Positions 14,320 through 24,310 of a stretch of 38,319 nucleotides of DNA are shown in pieces. The position numbers and the translations under genes were made by a program. The stretch's first letter is position 1. Each line of letters begins with the position of its first letter. Below the pieces are notes generated by a model. That model was not told where the DNA came from. It made no database searches and saw only the letters and a program-made list of their open reading frames with translations. Origin of the DNA: DATGHS01 sp035307785 (lineage in GTDB: Bacteria > Planctomycetota > Planctomycetia > Gemmatales > Gemmataceae). The stretch lies in contig DATGHS010000062.1 of NCBI GenBank assembly GCA_035307785.1, forward strand, positions 1 through 38,319, given 5' to 3'.

Positions 14320-17300
14320 ATGAACTTGGCCAGAATTTCGGTCTGGTGTTTCCTTGCTGGATTGTTAGCGCTGGCCGGTTTTCGCGCTGGGGCCGCAGAG
14401 CCGGCCGCGCCGGGCATCGATTTCGGGCGGCAGATTCGGCCGATCCTCTCGGAAAACTGCTTCGCCTGCCACGGGCCGGATGAAAAGAAGCGGCAGCATG
14501 ACCTGCGCCTCGATACCAAGGCCGGTGCCCTGGGCCGGCTGCGCGAGGGCGGGTATGCCATCGTGCCCGGCAAGCCTCTCGAAAGCGAATTGGTGTCGCG
14601 AATCACCGAAACCGACGCTGCCAAGCGCATGCCGCCGGCCGCCAGTCACAAGACGCTGACGCCGGCGCAGATCGAACTCATCACGCAATGGATCGGCCAA
14701 GGCGCCCGGTGGTCGGAGCACTGGGCGTTCGTCACGCCCAGCAGACCGCCCATTCCGAAAGTGATGAACGCGTCGTGGGGGCGTGAACCGCTGGATGCGT
14801 TTATCCTGCACAAGCTCGAAGCCTCGAATCTGCGGCCGGCGAAAGAAGCCGATCGCGTTACCTGGATTCGCCGGGTCACTCTCGATTTGACCGGCTTGCC
14901 GCCGACGCTCGCTGAAGTGGATGCCTTCGTAGCGGATAAAGCGACCGATGCTTATGAGAAGGTCGTCGACCGCCTGCTGCGTTCGCCGCGCTTCGGCGAG
15001 CACATGGCCCGCTACTGGCTCGACGATGCCCGCTTCGGCGATACGCATGGCCTCCACCTCGACAACTACCGCGAAATGTGGCCATACCGCGATTGGGTGA
15101 TCAACGCCTTCAATCGTAACTTGCCCTACGATCAGTTCATTGTGGAGCAGTTGGCGGGCGACCTGTTGCCCAACGCCACGCTGGAGCAGATCGTGGCTTC
15201 CGGATTCAATCGTTGCCATGTGACCACCAGCGAAGGCGGCTCAATTGCCGAGGAAGTCTATGTTCGCAATGTCGTCGATCGCATCGACACCACCGGCACG
15301 GTCTTCATGGGCTTGAGCATCGGCTGCGCCCGGTGCCACGATCATAAATTCGATCCGATCGCATCGAAGGACTATTACCGGCTGTTCGCATTCTTCAATA
15401 ACCTCGACAGCAATCCGCTCGACGGCAACGCAGCGCGCTACGCACCAATTGCCAGGGTCCCCACGGCCGAGCAGGCTGCGGAACTGGCCAAGACTCAGGA
15501 GCGCCTGGCGCAAGTCCAAAAGAAAATCGCCGCGGAATTGGCCAAAGTGAAATACGACGAGGCGGCGGACCCGAAGCTGCCCGAGAAGACTGACAAGTTC
15601 GAATTCGTGTGGGTCGAGGATGCGTTGCCGTCCGGCGCGCGCGAAGTGGCCGACGGCAGCATCAATGGCAAATGGGAATTCGTCTCCGCCCCCGCTCCGG
15701 TTTTTAGCGGCGCCAAGTCCATCAAGCGGTCGAGCGATGGCTTGGGCCAGGTGGTCTTTCAGGACGCCAATCCAGGCCTGCGGGTTGGCGCCGGAGACGT
15801 GCTGTTCGCCTACGTTCGCATCGATCCGGCCAAGCCGCCGCAAGAGATCATGCTGCAATGGCACAGCGACACCTGGCGGCACCGGGCGTACTGGGGTGAT
15901 AACAAGATCGATTGGGGCAAAGATAATAGCGGCGAGCGGTTCAAGGTCGGCCAACTGCCCGATGCAGGCAAATGGGTCCGCCTGGAAGTGGACGCGGCCA
16001 AGGTCGGCATCAAGCCTGGCACTATCGTGACCGGCTTCGCGTTAACCCAGTTCGGCGGCACGGTGTACTGGGACAAGGCCGGCATCGTGACCCGCACTCC
16101 GCAGGGTGCGCAAGCTTTCGACACGGTCTCGGCCTGGCTGCAAATGCAAAAAGCGACCGGCGGGGCCGGGTTGCCGAAGCCGTTGCAAGACATTCTCAAG
16201 ATAGAAACGGCCAAGCGGACGGCCGACCAGCAGAAGCAATTGCGCGATTACTTTCTCGAACACGCCTGGAGCAAAACCCGCGCGGTGTTCGATCCTTTGC
16301 ACCAGCAGCAGCGTGCCCTGGAGCAGGAACGCGACAAGCTGGACGCGGCCATTCCGGCCACGCTCGTTTCAAAGGAAAACGACACGCCGAAACCGGCCTT
16401 CATGCTCAAGCGCGGCGAATACGACAAGCGCGGCGAGCAGGTTGACCGGCAGACACCGGCGTTCCTGCCGCCCATGAGCGCTGATTTGCCAAAGAATCGC
16501 CTTGGCTTCGCGAAATGGCTCGTGGACCGCAACCACCCGCTCACGGCCCGCGTGGCCGCCAATCGCTTTTGGCAACAGTTATTCGGAACGGGATTGGTCA
16601 AAACGGAAGAAGATTTCGGCTCGCAAGGCGAGCCGCCCAGCCATCCGGAGTTACTCGATTGGCTGGCCATGCAATTCATGGACGACGGCTGGAACGTGAA
16701 GAAGTTTATGCGCATGATTGTACTGTCGGCGACTTACCGGCAGTCCTCGCGCGGCGCCGAATTCGGAGTTCGGGCTTCGGAATCGACCGATCCCAACAAC
16801 CGGCTCCTCTGGCACGGACCGCGCTATCGGCTCGATGCCGAAATGTTGCGCGATCAGGCGCTGTTTGCGAGCGGATTACTCGTGGAAAAAGTCGGCGGTC
16901 CGAGCGTGAAACCGCCGCAACCAGCCGGGCTGTGGGAAGCCGTGGGCTATGTTACGAGCAACACCCGCAACTTCAGCGCGGACACTGGGCATGAGAAAGT
17001 GCATCGACGCAGTTTATACACGTTTTGGAAGCGCACCGCCCCGCCGCCGCAAATGTCCACATTCGACGCTCCCTCGCGGGAAGCGTGCATGGCCCGGCGC
17101 GAGCGCACGAACACTCCATTGCAAGCACTGCTCATGATGAACGAGACGCAATACGTGGAATGTGCCCGCGCGCTCGCCGAGCGGACCATGCGGGAAGCCG
17201 GGACGGATGCAGAGGCTCGGATCATGCACATGTTCCGGCTCGCAACCTGCCGAAAGCCCGATGCCGGCGAGATGACGGAACTGCTCGCTATGCTGCACGA

Positions 17301-17460
17301 TTACTCTGCGATCTACACGAAGAATCCGGAAGCCGCCAAAAAGCTGATCGCCATCGGCGAAACCAAGCCGGATGCGAAACTCGCACCAGCGGAATTGGCC
17401 GCATGGACCATGGAGGCGAATCTGATTCTGAATTTGGATGAAGTGCTGAATAAGGAGTGA
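14320..17460 (+). CDS. Planctomycete cytochrome c / DUF1549 / DUF1553 protein
   Basis: 1046 aa from the ATG at 14320, chosen because it opens a proper signal peptide (MNLARISVWCFLAGLLALAG, cleaved near AGAAEP). A planctomycete cytochrome-c domain follows with CFACH at 47-51 and the typical IRPILSENCFACHGPDEKKR context. DUF1549 comes next (about 160-370), ending in a second haem-like CARCH (about 336-340) with HDHKFDPI and DYYRLFAFF. A middle region (about 430-620) looks like a beta-sandwich, followed by a helical linker. DUF1553 occupies about 726-1000 (RLGFAKWLVDRNHPLTARVA, ANRFWQQLFGTGLVKTEEDF). These proteins are exported and nearly always sit beside DUF1501 proteins, as here; their function is unknown. 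Confidence 0.93.
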   Translation: MNLARISVWCFLAGLLALAGFRAGAAEPAAPGIDFGRQIRPILSENCFACHGPDEKKRQHDLRLDTKAGALGRLREGGYAIVPGKPLESELVSRITETDAAKRMPPAASHKTLTPAQIELITQWIGQGARWSEHWAFVTPSRPPIPKVMNASWGREPLDAFILHKLEASNLRPAKEADRVTWIRRVTLDLTGLPPTLAEVDAFVADKATDAYEKVVDRLLRSPRFGEHMARYWLDDARFGDTHGLHLDNYREMWPYRDWVINAFNRNLPYDQFIVEQLAGDLLPNATLEQIVASGFNRCHVTTSEGGSIAEEVYVRNVVDRIDTTGTVFMGLSIGCARCHDHKFDPIASKDYYRLFAFFNNLDSNPLDGNAARYAPIARVPTAEQAAELAKTQERLAQVQKKIAAELAKVKYDEAADPKLPEKTDKFEFVWVEDALPSGAREVADGSINGKWEFVSAPAPVFSGAKSIKRSSDGLGQVVFQDANPGLRVGAGDVLFAYVRIDPAKPPQEIMLQWHSDTWRHRAYWGDNKIDWGKDNSGERFKVGQLPDAGKWVRLEVDAAKVGIKPGTIVTGFALTQFGGTVYWDKAGIVTRTPQGAQAFDTVSAWLQMQKATGGAGLPKPLQDILKIETAKRTADQQKQLRDYFLEHAWSKTRAVFDPLHQQQRALEQERDKLDAAIPATLVSKENDTPKPAFMLKRGEYDKRGEQVDRQTPAFLPPMSADLPKNRLGFAKWLVDRNHPLTARVAANRFWQQLFGTGLVKTEEDFGSQGEPPSHPELLDWLAMQFMDDGWNVKKFMRMIVLSATYRQSSRGAEFGVRASESTDPNNRLLWHGPRYRLDAEMLRDQALFASGLLVEKVGGPSVKPPQPAGLWEAVGYVTSNTRNFSADTGHEKVHRRSLYTFWKRTAPPPQMSTFDAPSREACMARRERTNTPLQALLMMNETQYVECARALAERTMREAGTDAEARIMHMFRLATCRKPDAGEMTELLAMLHDYSAIYTKNPEAAKKLIAIGETKPDAKLAPAELAAWTMEANLILNLDEVLNKE

Positions 17461-17469
17461 GGCACGATC

Positions 17470-17688
17470 ATGACCAAAAAGGAACGCGAGCGGGAATATG
17501 TGAAACGCTGGGAGCAACTTGGCCAGATGTTGGAGCGCATTCGGGTGCAGGCTTTGCGGTCTCCCGATTATGGGAAGGATTGGCGCCTGCTCGACGGCTT
17601 GATGGCAACAACTGCATACCATTATCGTTCGCGCAAGACCAGTGGATTGGTTGAACAACAAAGGATATTCGCGAAAGCAAGACGATGA
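17470..17688 (+). CDS. Small hypothetical protein, possible partner of the adjacent nucleotidyltransferase
   Basis: 72 aa, highly charged (MTKKEREREYVKRWEQLGQ at the N-terminus), probably helical, without a signal peptide. It starts 10 bases after the DUF1553 stop. Its TGA overlaps the start of the next ORF as ATGA (17685-17688), an arrangement typical of coupled two-gene modules. The neighbour is a degenerate AbiEii-like nucleotidyltransferase, so by position this could be the cognate partner or antitoxin-like gene. That is inference from context, not from its own sequence. Confidence 0.6.
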   Translation: MTKKEREREYVKRWEQLGQMLERIRVQALRSPDYGKDWRLLDGLMATTAYHYRSRKTSGLVEQQRIFAKARR

Positions 17689-17896
17689 GCCCGCTTTTCG
17701 AAGCAGCCCGGGAAGTCCACGCTTTTCTGCGACAACGGCATTGGCGGTTTTGCATTATCGGCGGTCTGGCGGTCCAACGCTGGGGTGAGCAACGAGTGAC
17801 CACGGACGTAGATTTTCCGATTTGAAAGAAGATTGGAACAGCATGAATCGCCTACAGAATTTGCGTAAGGAAGTTGAACGCGAATTGCGGCGATAA
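17685..17896 (+). pseudogene. Internally deleted nucleotidyltransferase remnant (AbiEii/MNT type)
   Basis: ATG at 17685 opens a 46-codon frame reading CIIGGLAVQRWGEQRVTTDVDF, then a stop at 17823-17825. GG-x-A-x-x-x-W and T-x-DVD are hallmarks of nucleotidyltransferases of the AbiEii / minimal-nucleotidyltransferase group, where the two Asp bind metal. Complete members run far longer. From about 17818 another frame reads DLKEDWNSMNRLQNLRKEVERELRR to a TAA at 17894-17896 and looks like a plausible C-terminus. I infer an internal deletion that joined N- and C-terminal parts out of frame. The upstream start-stop overlap remains intact. Confidence 0.65.
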
Positions 17897-17913
17897 TTGC
17901 GGAGGTTCGATCT

Positions 17914-19365
<1,452 letters not shown>

Positions 19366-19375
19366 CGCGGAGGAC

Positions 19376-19486
19376 TTAAGCGATAACAAACGGTTCCACA
19401 TTTTCCAGCCGACCCACCCAGCGAATCCGTTCGCAATACGGCGCTTTGACACCAGCGGCGGACGGGTTGTTTTCACCTCTTCGCAC
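19376..19486 (-). CDS. Possible 36-aa ORF or gene remnant
   Basis: A GTG at 19486 follows ggagg by 11 bases on the minus strand and opens a frame ending ...CERIRWVGRLENVEPFVIA at the TAA 19376-19378. The composition looks protein-like, but the ORF is short and unrecognised. It lies convergent to DUF1501 and could be the tail of a lost gene. Confidence 0.25.
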   Translation of the reverse strand: MRRGENNPSAAGVKAPYCERIRWVGRLENVEPFVIA

Positions 19487-19560
19487 TCGTAAATCATCCT
19501 CCAGAAGCTAATTCGCGCTTGCAAAGCGTTCATCTGAGAAAAAGACATCCTGGAGGAAAT

Positions 19561-21750
19561 ATGACTACGGAAGCGAAAAGCCCGGCGTTGACCAACGGCG
19601 TTCACCAATATGCGCCGACGCGGCCCCGATCGAATCGCGACTGGTGGCCGAACCAGTTGAACCTGGAGATCCTGCACCAAAACGGCCCCCTGTCCAACCC
19701 GATGGGCAGCGAATTCAACTACGCCGAGGAATTCAAGAAGGTCGACCTCAAAGCCCTGAAGGCCGATATTGAAAAGGTGATGACCACTTCGCAGGACTGG
19801 TGGCCGGCCGACTACGGCCATTACGGCCCGCTGTTCATTCGCATGGCCTGGCACAGCGCCGGCACCTACCGCATTGCCGATGGCCGCGGCGGCGCTGCGG
19901 GCGGCAATCAGCGCTTTGCGCCCTTGGACAGTTGGCCCGACAATGCGAGCCTCGACAAGGCCCGGCGCTTGCTTTGGCCGATCAAGCAGAAGTACGGCCG
20001 CAAGCTCTCGTGGGCCGACTTAATGATCTTCGCCGGCAACTGCGCCCTGGAGTCGATGGGTTTCAAGACCTTCGGCTTTGCCGGCGGCCGCGAGGACATC
20101 TGGGAGCCCGAGGCGGACATCAACTGGGGCTCGGAAATCGAATGGCTCGGCGCCAAGCGATACGAAGGCGACCGGCAGCTGCAAAAGCCCTTCGGCGCCG
20201 TGCAGATGGGCCTGATCTACGTAAATCCGGAAGGTCCGGATGGCAAACCCGATTTTATGGCCGCCGCCAAGGACATTCGCGAAACCTTCGGCCGCATGGC
20301 CATGAATGACGAGGAAACCGTCGCGCTGATTGCGGGCGGCCACACCTTCGGCAAAGCCCACGGCGCTGCCAACGCGGCTCAGTATTGCGGTCCCGAACCC
20401 GAGGCGGCCGGCATCGAGGAGCAAGGTTTCGGCTGGACGAGCCGCTACAAGACCGGCAAAGGCGCCGACGCGATCACCAGCGGCCTGGAAGGCGCCTGGA
20501 CCAATAATCCAACCAAATGGGACAACGGCTACTTCGACAACCTGTTCGGCTACGAGTGGGAGCTGACGAAAAGCCCGGCTGGGGCGTACCAATGGGTACC
20601 CAAGGATGCCAAGGGGCGCGACACCGTGCCGGATGCGCACGATCCGAAGAAGCGGCACACGCCCATTATGTTCACGACCGACCTCGCCCTGCGGTTCGAC
20701 CCGATTTACGGGCCGATTTCGAAGCGCTACCACCAGAACCCGAAAGAGTTGGCGGAAGCTTTTGCCAAGGCATGGTACAAGCTGACGCACCGCGACATGG
20801 GCCCCGTCTCGCGCCTGCTGGGCCCGCTGGTTCCGCCGGCGCAGTTGTGGCAAGACCCGGTACCAGCGGTCGATCATGAATTGATCGGTGAGAAGGATAT
20901 CGCCGATCTCAAGGCCAAGATTCTCGCCACGGGGCTCTCGATTTCGCAACTGGTGACGACTGCCTGGGCTTCCGCCTCTTCGTTCCGTGGCAGCGATCGG
21001 CGCGGCGGCGCGAACGGGGCACGTATCCGCCTGGCGCCGCAGAAGAACTGGGAAGTGAATCAGCCGGCCGAGCTGGCGAAGATCCTGCCGGTTCTCGAGA
21101 AGGTCCAGAAAGACTTTAGCAAGGGCGGGAAGAAGGTCTCGCTTGCCGATGTAATCGTTTTGGGTGGTTGTGCCGCAGTGGAGGCAGCCGCGAAGAAGGC
21201 CGGGCAGCAAGTGCAGGTTTCCTTCGCGTCGGGCCGCACCGACGCCTCGCAGGAGATGACCGATGTGGAATCGTTTGCCGTGTTGGAGCAAACAGCCGAT
21301 GGATTCCGCAACTACCAGCGCAAAGGAGACGACCGTTCGGCGCCGGAACTGCTCGTCGACCGAGCACACCAACTCAAGCTGACCGCTCCCGAAATGACAG
21401 TGCTGCTCGGCGGCCTGCGGGTGCTGGGCGCCAACTTCGGCCAATCGAAGCTCGGCGTCTTCACCGAGCGGCCCGGGTCGCTGACCAATGACTTCTTCGT
21501 GAACCTGCTCGACATGAATACGGAGTGGAAGAAGTCCAGCGACCACGCCTTCGAGGGCCGCGACCGCAAGACCGGCAAGGTCAAGTGGACCGCGAGCGAC
21601 GTGGACCTGACCTTCGGCTCGAACTCGGTGCTCCGGGCTCTCGCGGAAGTCTACGCCTGCAGCGATTCGCAGGAGAAATTCCTCCGTGACTTCGTGCATG
21701 CGTGGAACAAGGTCATGAATCTCGACCGCTTCGACCTTGCGGCGAAGTGA
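19561..21750 (+). CDS. katG: Catalase-peroxidase
   Basis: Bifunctional haem enzyme that removes hydrogen peroxide by catalase and peroxidase reactions; cytoplasmic, 729 aa, the usual family size. The ATG at 19561 is preceded by tggaggaaat. An in-frame ATG at 19519 lacks such a site. Active-site residues are R94, W97 and H98 (IRMAWHSAGTYR) on the distal side and H262 (GGHTFGK) on the proximal side. The Trp-Tyr-Met adduct can be assigned to W97, Y221 (GLIYVNPEGP) and M247 (FGRMAMND). The Tyr-Met spacing of 26 is the same as in the M. tuberculosis enzyme. The second, non-catalytic peroxidase-like domain follows from about residue 430. The gene stands alone with its own terminator. Confidence 0.97.
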   Translation: MTTEAKSPALTNGVHQYAPTRPRSNRDWWPNQLNLEILHQNGPLSNPMGSEFNYAEEFKKVDLKALKADIEKVMTTSQDWWPADYGHYGPLFIRMAWHSAGTYRIADGRGGAAGGNQRFAPLDSWPDNASLDKARRLLWPIKQKYGRKLSWADLMIFAGNCALESMGFKTFGFAGGREDIWEPEADINWGSEIEWLGAKRYEGDRQLQKPFGAVQMGLIYVNPEGPDGKPDFMAAAKDIRETFGRMAMNDEETVALIAGGHTFGKAHGAANAAQYCGPEPEAAGIEEQGFGWTSRYKTGKGADAITSGLEGAWTNNPTKWDNGYFDNLFGYEWELTKSPAGAYQWVPKDAKGRDTVPDAHDPKKRHTPIMFTTDLALRFDPIYGPISKRYHQNPKELAEAFAKAWYKLTHRDMGPVSRLLGPLVPPAQLWQDPVPAVDHELIGEKDIADLKAKILATGLSISQLVTTAWASASSFRGSDRRGGANGARIRLAPQKNWEVNQPAELAKILPVLEKVQKDFSKGGKKVSLADVIVLGGCAAVEAAAKKAGQQVQVSFASGRTDASQEMTDVESFAVLEQTADGFRNYQRKGDDRSAPELLVDRAHQLKLTAPEMTVLLGGLRVLGANFGQSKLGVFTERPGSLTNDFFVNLLDMNTEWKKSSDHAFEGRDRKTGKVKWTASDVDLTFGSNSVLRALAEVYACSDSQEKFLRDFVHAWNKVMNLDRFDLAAK

Positions 21751-21770
21751 TATTGGTATGGTTTTCAGAA

Positions 21771-21826
21771 CCGCGCACGCAGTAAGCGGTGCCAATTGGC
21801 CGCTCACTGTGTGCGCGGCTTTTTTC
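21771..21826 (+). terminator. Rho-independent terminator of katG
   Basis: The stem ccgcgcac (21771-21778) / gtgcgcgg (21811-21818) continues inward with gcagt/actgt and agcgg/ccgct, giving a long interrupted stem over a loop at gccaattgg. It is followed by cttttttc. It lies 20 bases after the katG stop. Confidence 0.85.
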
Positions 21827-21967
21827 ATCTCCTTCTCGAATACGCGCCCGGTCTGCCACCAACGCTGGTCGGGCCGGGACTTTCTTCGCGCCTCTTGAAT
21901 TTCGCCGTGCAATTTCGCAAGAAGCACCTTACACGCTTTCGATTTCCCACCTGCGAGCAAGTCGTCG

Positions 21968-23413
21968 ATGGCTGAAGTTTCCTCTCCCACTATGGTCCGG
22001 CCCACGCGCGTGCGGCTCGGCGTGCTGGCTTTCGTCTGCGCGCTGGCGATGATCACGTATCTGGATCGCGCGTGCTTTCCGAATGTGCAGGACTCGGTGC
22101 GAACTTCGTTGAATTTGGAACGCGTGGAAGATCTTTGGCTTCCCCTTTCCGCATTTCAGCTCGCCTATGCACTCTTTGAAGTCCCCACCGGTTGGTTGGG
22201 CGACCGCTTTGGACCGCGAAAGACATTAATTCGCATTGTCTTGTGGTGGTCGTTCTTCATTGCACTTACCGGCATGGTGGGAACCGTGACTGGCATCGTG
22301 ACCTTCGGTTACCCGATTCCGGAATTCACCCTTTATGGGTTCTGGGGATTGGTAACGGTGCGATTCCTATTCGGTATTGGCGAAGCAGGGGCGTTTCCGA
22401 ATATTGCTCGCTCGCTGTACAATTGGTTTCCCCTCCGCGAGCGCGGGCGCGCGGCCGGCATGGTATGGATGTCGGCACGCTTGATGGGAGGTTTAACGCC
22501 ACTCATCGTCATCCTACTGATCGGCAAGATGCATATTCACTGGCGCGCGGTCTTTCTGCTCTTCGGATCGATTGGTGTAACCTGGGCAGTGGCATTCGCG
22601 TACTGGTTCCGGAACACGCCTGATGAACATTCCAGGGTCAACGAAGCCGAGCGCGATCTCATCCATTCCGATCGAGGCACGGCCGAAATCCATGGTGGTA
22701 TACCATGGCGCTTGCTATTTTCAAATCGCAGTGTATGGGCGTTGTGCCTGATGTACGTGTGCGGCAATTACAGCTGGTACTTCAGCATGAATTACCTGCC
22801 GGCATTCCTGGATGAGCAATACGGAATGAAAGGCGATGAATTCGGGGCGATTTATAAAGGTGGTCCATTGCTCATGGGGTTGGCCGGTTGTTTTATCGGC
22901 GGTTGGTTGACTGATCGGTGGATTCGCCGCACTGGGGACAGAAAATGGGGGCGGCGGGTTTACGGCATCGGCGGACATGGGCTTGCAGCAGTTTGCATGC
23001 TGGCTTGCATTTTCATTCCGTCGGTGCACGGCTTCGTCTGGCTCTTTGCGCTGGTAATTGCTCTCTCCGGTTTTTTCAATGACGTCACAATGGCACCCAC
23101 GTGGGCTGCGTGCCAAGATGTGGGAAAGCGATACTCCGCGATTGTTTCCGGTTGCATGAACATGATCGGTAATTTAGGCGGTGCCACGACAACCGCACTT
23201 TCTCCGTGGATCGTCAAGCTGTTCATCGAAAGGGAAGCGCTCGCCCATGGAGTTAAAGTGGCCGAATTGTCTCCGCAACTTAAAAGCGCAGCGGCCCGGG
23301 CCGGCTGGAATCTCAACTTCGCCATTTATGCCGCGGTCTATCTGCTGGCGATTGTCTTCTGGCTGAATGTCAATGCGGCCAAGCCGGTGCCGCAGGAGCA
23401 AGTTGCAAACTGA
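21968..23413 (+). CDS. MFS transporter, anion:cation symporter-like
   Basis: 481 aa inner-membrane carrier with about 12 hydrophobic segments. It shows the MFS signature between helices 2 and 3 (GWLGDRFGPRKTL), and its start resembles the anion:cation symporter family (hexuronate, glucarate and phthalate-type carriers): VCALAMITYLDRACFPNVQ and EAGAFPNIARSLYNWFPLRERGRAAG. The latter motif, in helices 4-5, is characteristic of that family. A cytoplasmic loop lies at about 215-240. The substrate is likely an organic acid or sugar acid, but nothing nearby fixes it. The gene stands alone and ends at a shared hairpin terminator. Confidence 0.88.
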   Translation: MAEVSSPTMVRPTRVRLGVLAFVCALAMITYLDRACFPNVQDSVRTSLNLERVEDLWLPLSAFQLAYALFEVPTGWLGDRFGPRKTLIRIVLWWSFFIALTGMVGTVTGIVTFGYPIPEFTLYGFWGLVTVRFLFGIGEAGAFPNIARSLYNWFPLRERGRAAGMVWMSARLMGGLTPLIVILLIGKMHIHWRAVFLLFGSIGVTWAVAFAYWFRNTPDEHSRVNEAERDLIHSDRGTAEIHGGIPWRLLFSNRSVWALCLMYVCGNYSWYFSMNYLPAFLDEQYGMKGDEFGAIYKGGPLLMGLAGCFIGGWLTDRWIRRTGDRKWGRRVYGIGGHGLAAVCMLACIFIPSVHGFVWLFALVIALSGFFNDVTMAPTWAACQDVGKRYSAIVSGCMNMIGNLGGATTTALSPWIVKLFIEREALAHGVKVAELSPQLKSAAARAGWNLNFAIYAAVYLLAIVFWLNVNAAKPVPQEQVAN

Positions 23414-23438
23414 GACCCTTGCTTGCGCAGCGGGCTCT

Positions 23439-23484
23439 AAATGCCAAGGCCGCGCTGGTGGGAACCAACGCGGCCTTGGCATTT
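23439..23484. terminator. Bidirectional hairpin between convergent genes
   Basis: Sixteen-base perfect arms aaatgccaaggccgcg (23439-23454) and cgcggccttggcattt (23469-23484), with a small extra stem tggt/acca in the loop. The arms end in aaat/attt, giving short T-runs on both strands. It lies between the MFS gene and the convergent small secreted protein gene. Confidence 0.8.
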
Positions 23485-23499
23485 CATCACTTCACTTCA

Positions 23500-23946
23500 T
23501 CAGGGCAGAATATATCCGTCGGGCAAATAGCCAGCCAGGTAGGGCGAAACAATCTGCGTCGTGCCCGGAATGTACAACGTGTGGTAACCCGTGGTGGGAG
23601 TCCAGTTCCAGCCGATCATCGCTGGCGTGGTGTACCACCACATCGGCCCGAAGAATGGCGAATACGCCCACGACACCGTCATCCGCGTCAGCAGGAAGCC
23701 GCTCGCGAACGTGGGTGAATTGAAGTACGAATAGCTGGCCGGGCCGGCCGAGACACCGCCCATGGTAAGCGGGCGAATGTAGTTATAGTGGTATGGGTTG
23801 TTCGAGATCGTGCCGGAGCTAACACCCATGTTGTGCGGCAGCCGAATCATCGACGCCGGCATTTGAGCCTTCGCCTCGGTTGGAGCCATGCTCCAGGCGG
23901 CGAAGACGCCGATTCCCGCCAACAAAGCAATGCAAAGCTTGCGCAT
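23500..23946 (-). CDS. Small secreted hypothetical protein, aromatic-rich
   Basis: 148 aa. The ATG at 23946 follows gggaga. A clear signal peptide (MRKLCIALLAGIGVFAAWS to TEAKAQ, about 1-28) is followed by a mature part rich in Tyr, Trp, Pro, Met, Ser and Gly (NNPYHYNYIRP, FFGPMWWYTTP, YLAGYLPDGYILP). No Cys is left after the signal and no catalytic motif is seen. The composition suggests an envelope or matrix protein. I do not recognise the family. Convergent with the MFS gene. Confidence 0.75.
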   Translation of the reverse strand: MRKLCIALLAGIGVFAAWSMAPTEAKAQMPASMIRLPHNMGVSSGTISNNPYHYNYIRPLTMGGVSAGPASYSYFNSPTFASGFLLTRMTVSWAYSPFFGPMWWYTTPAMIGWNWTPTTGYHTLYIPGTTQIVSPYLAGYLPDGYILP

Positions 23947-24310
23947 GTTTCAATCTCCCATTCGACGTTCAAGCCAATTTGCAGTTTCGTGGGTTCTGTG
24001 TATTAGTATAACGCCGCAAAGCGGCTGGCGTTTGAGCGAATCAGAATTCATGCCGGCGCAGGTCTTTTAGCTGGCTCATATTATACGTGAAAAACCGCGA
24101 CGCTTGCGCGGGAACCTGGAAAAAATGGATAATAGGGACGCTTCGGGCTGGTGGAAATGGGACCAGAAGTCAGCTGCCGGAGCGTACACCATGGCGGCGA
24201 TGCAGGCACTTGTTGTGAATTTCGCTTGCCTTCCGTTGCCTGAATGGCAGATCGGGGTTAAATTGGAAGTATCCCTCCTGAACACGGCTTTTTTTTGAGT
24301 TAGCGCATCC
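23947..24310. other. Divergent intergenic region
   Basis: It separates the small secreted protein gene (minus) from the Tat-exported protein gene (plus), so it must hold promoters for both. An AT-rich ttatac element near 24080 could be a -10 box, but I cannot match a good -35. No gene or clear repeat was seen, and no strong ribosome site precedes the ATG at 24311. Confidence 0.4.

Noticed and set aside
19446..19474. Promoter for katG at ttgaca 19446
   Set aside because: The -35 box is good but no -10 match lies at 16-18 bases.
20020..22056. 678-codon minus-strand open frame
   Set aside because: Antisense to katG and the start of the MFS gene; no family motif.
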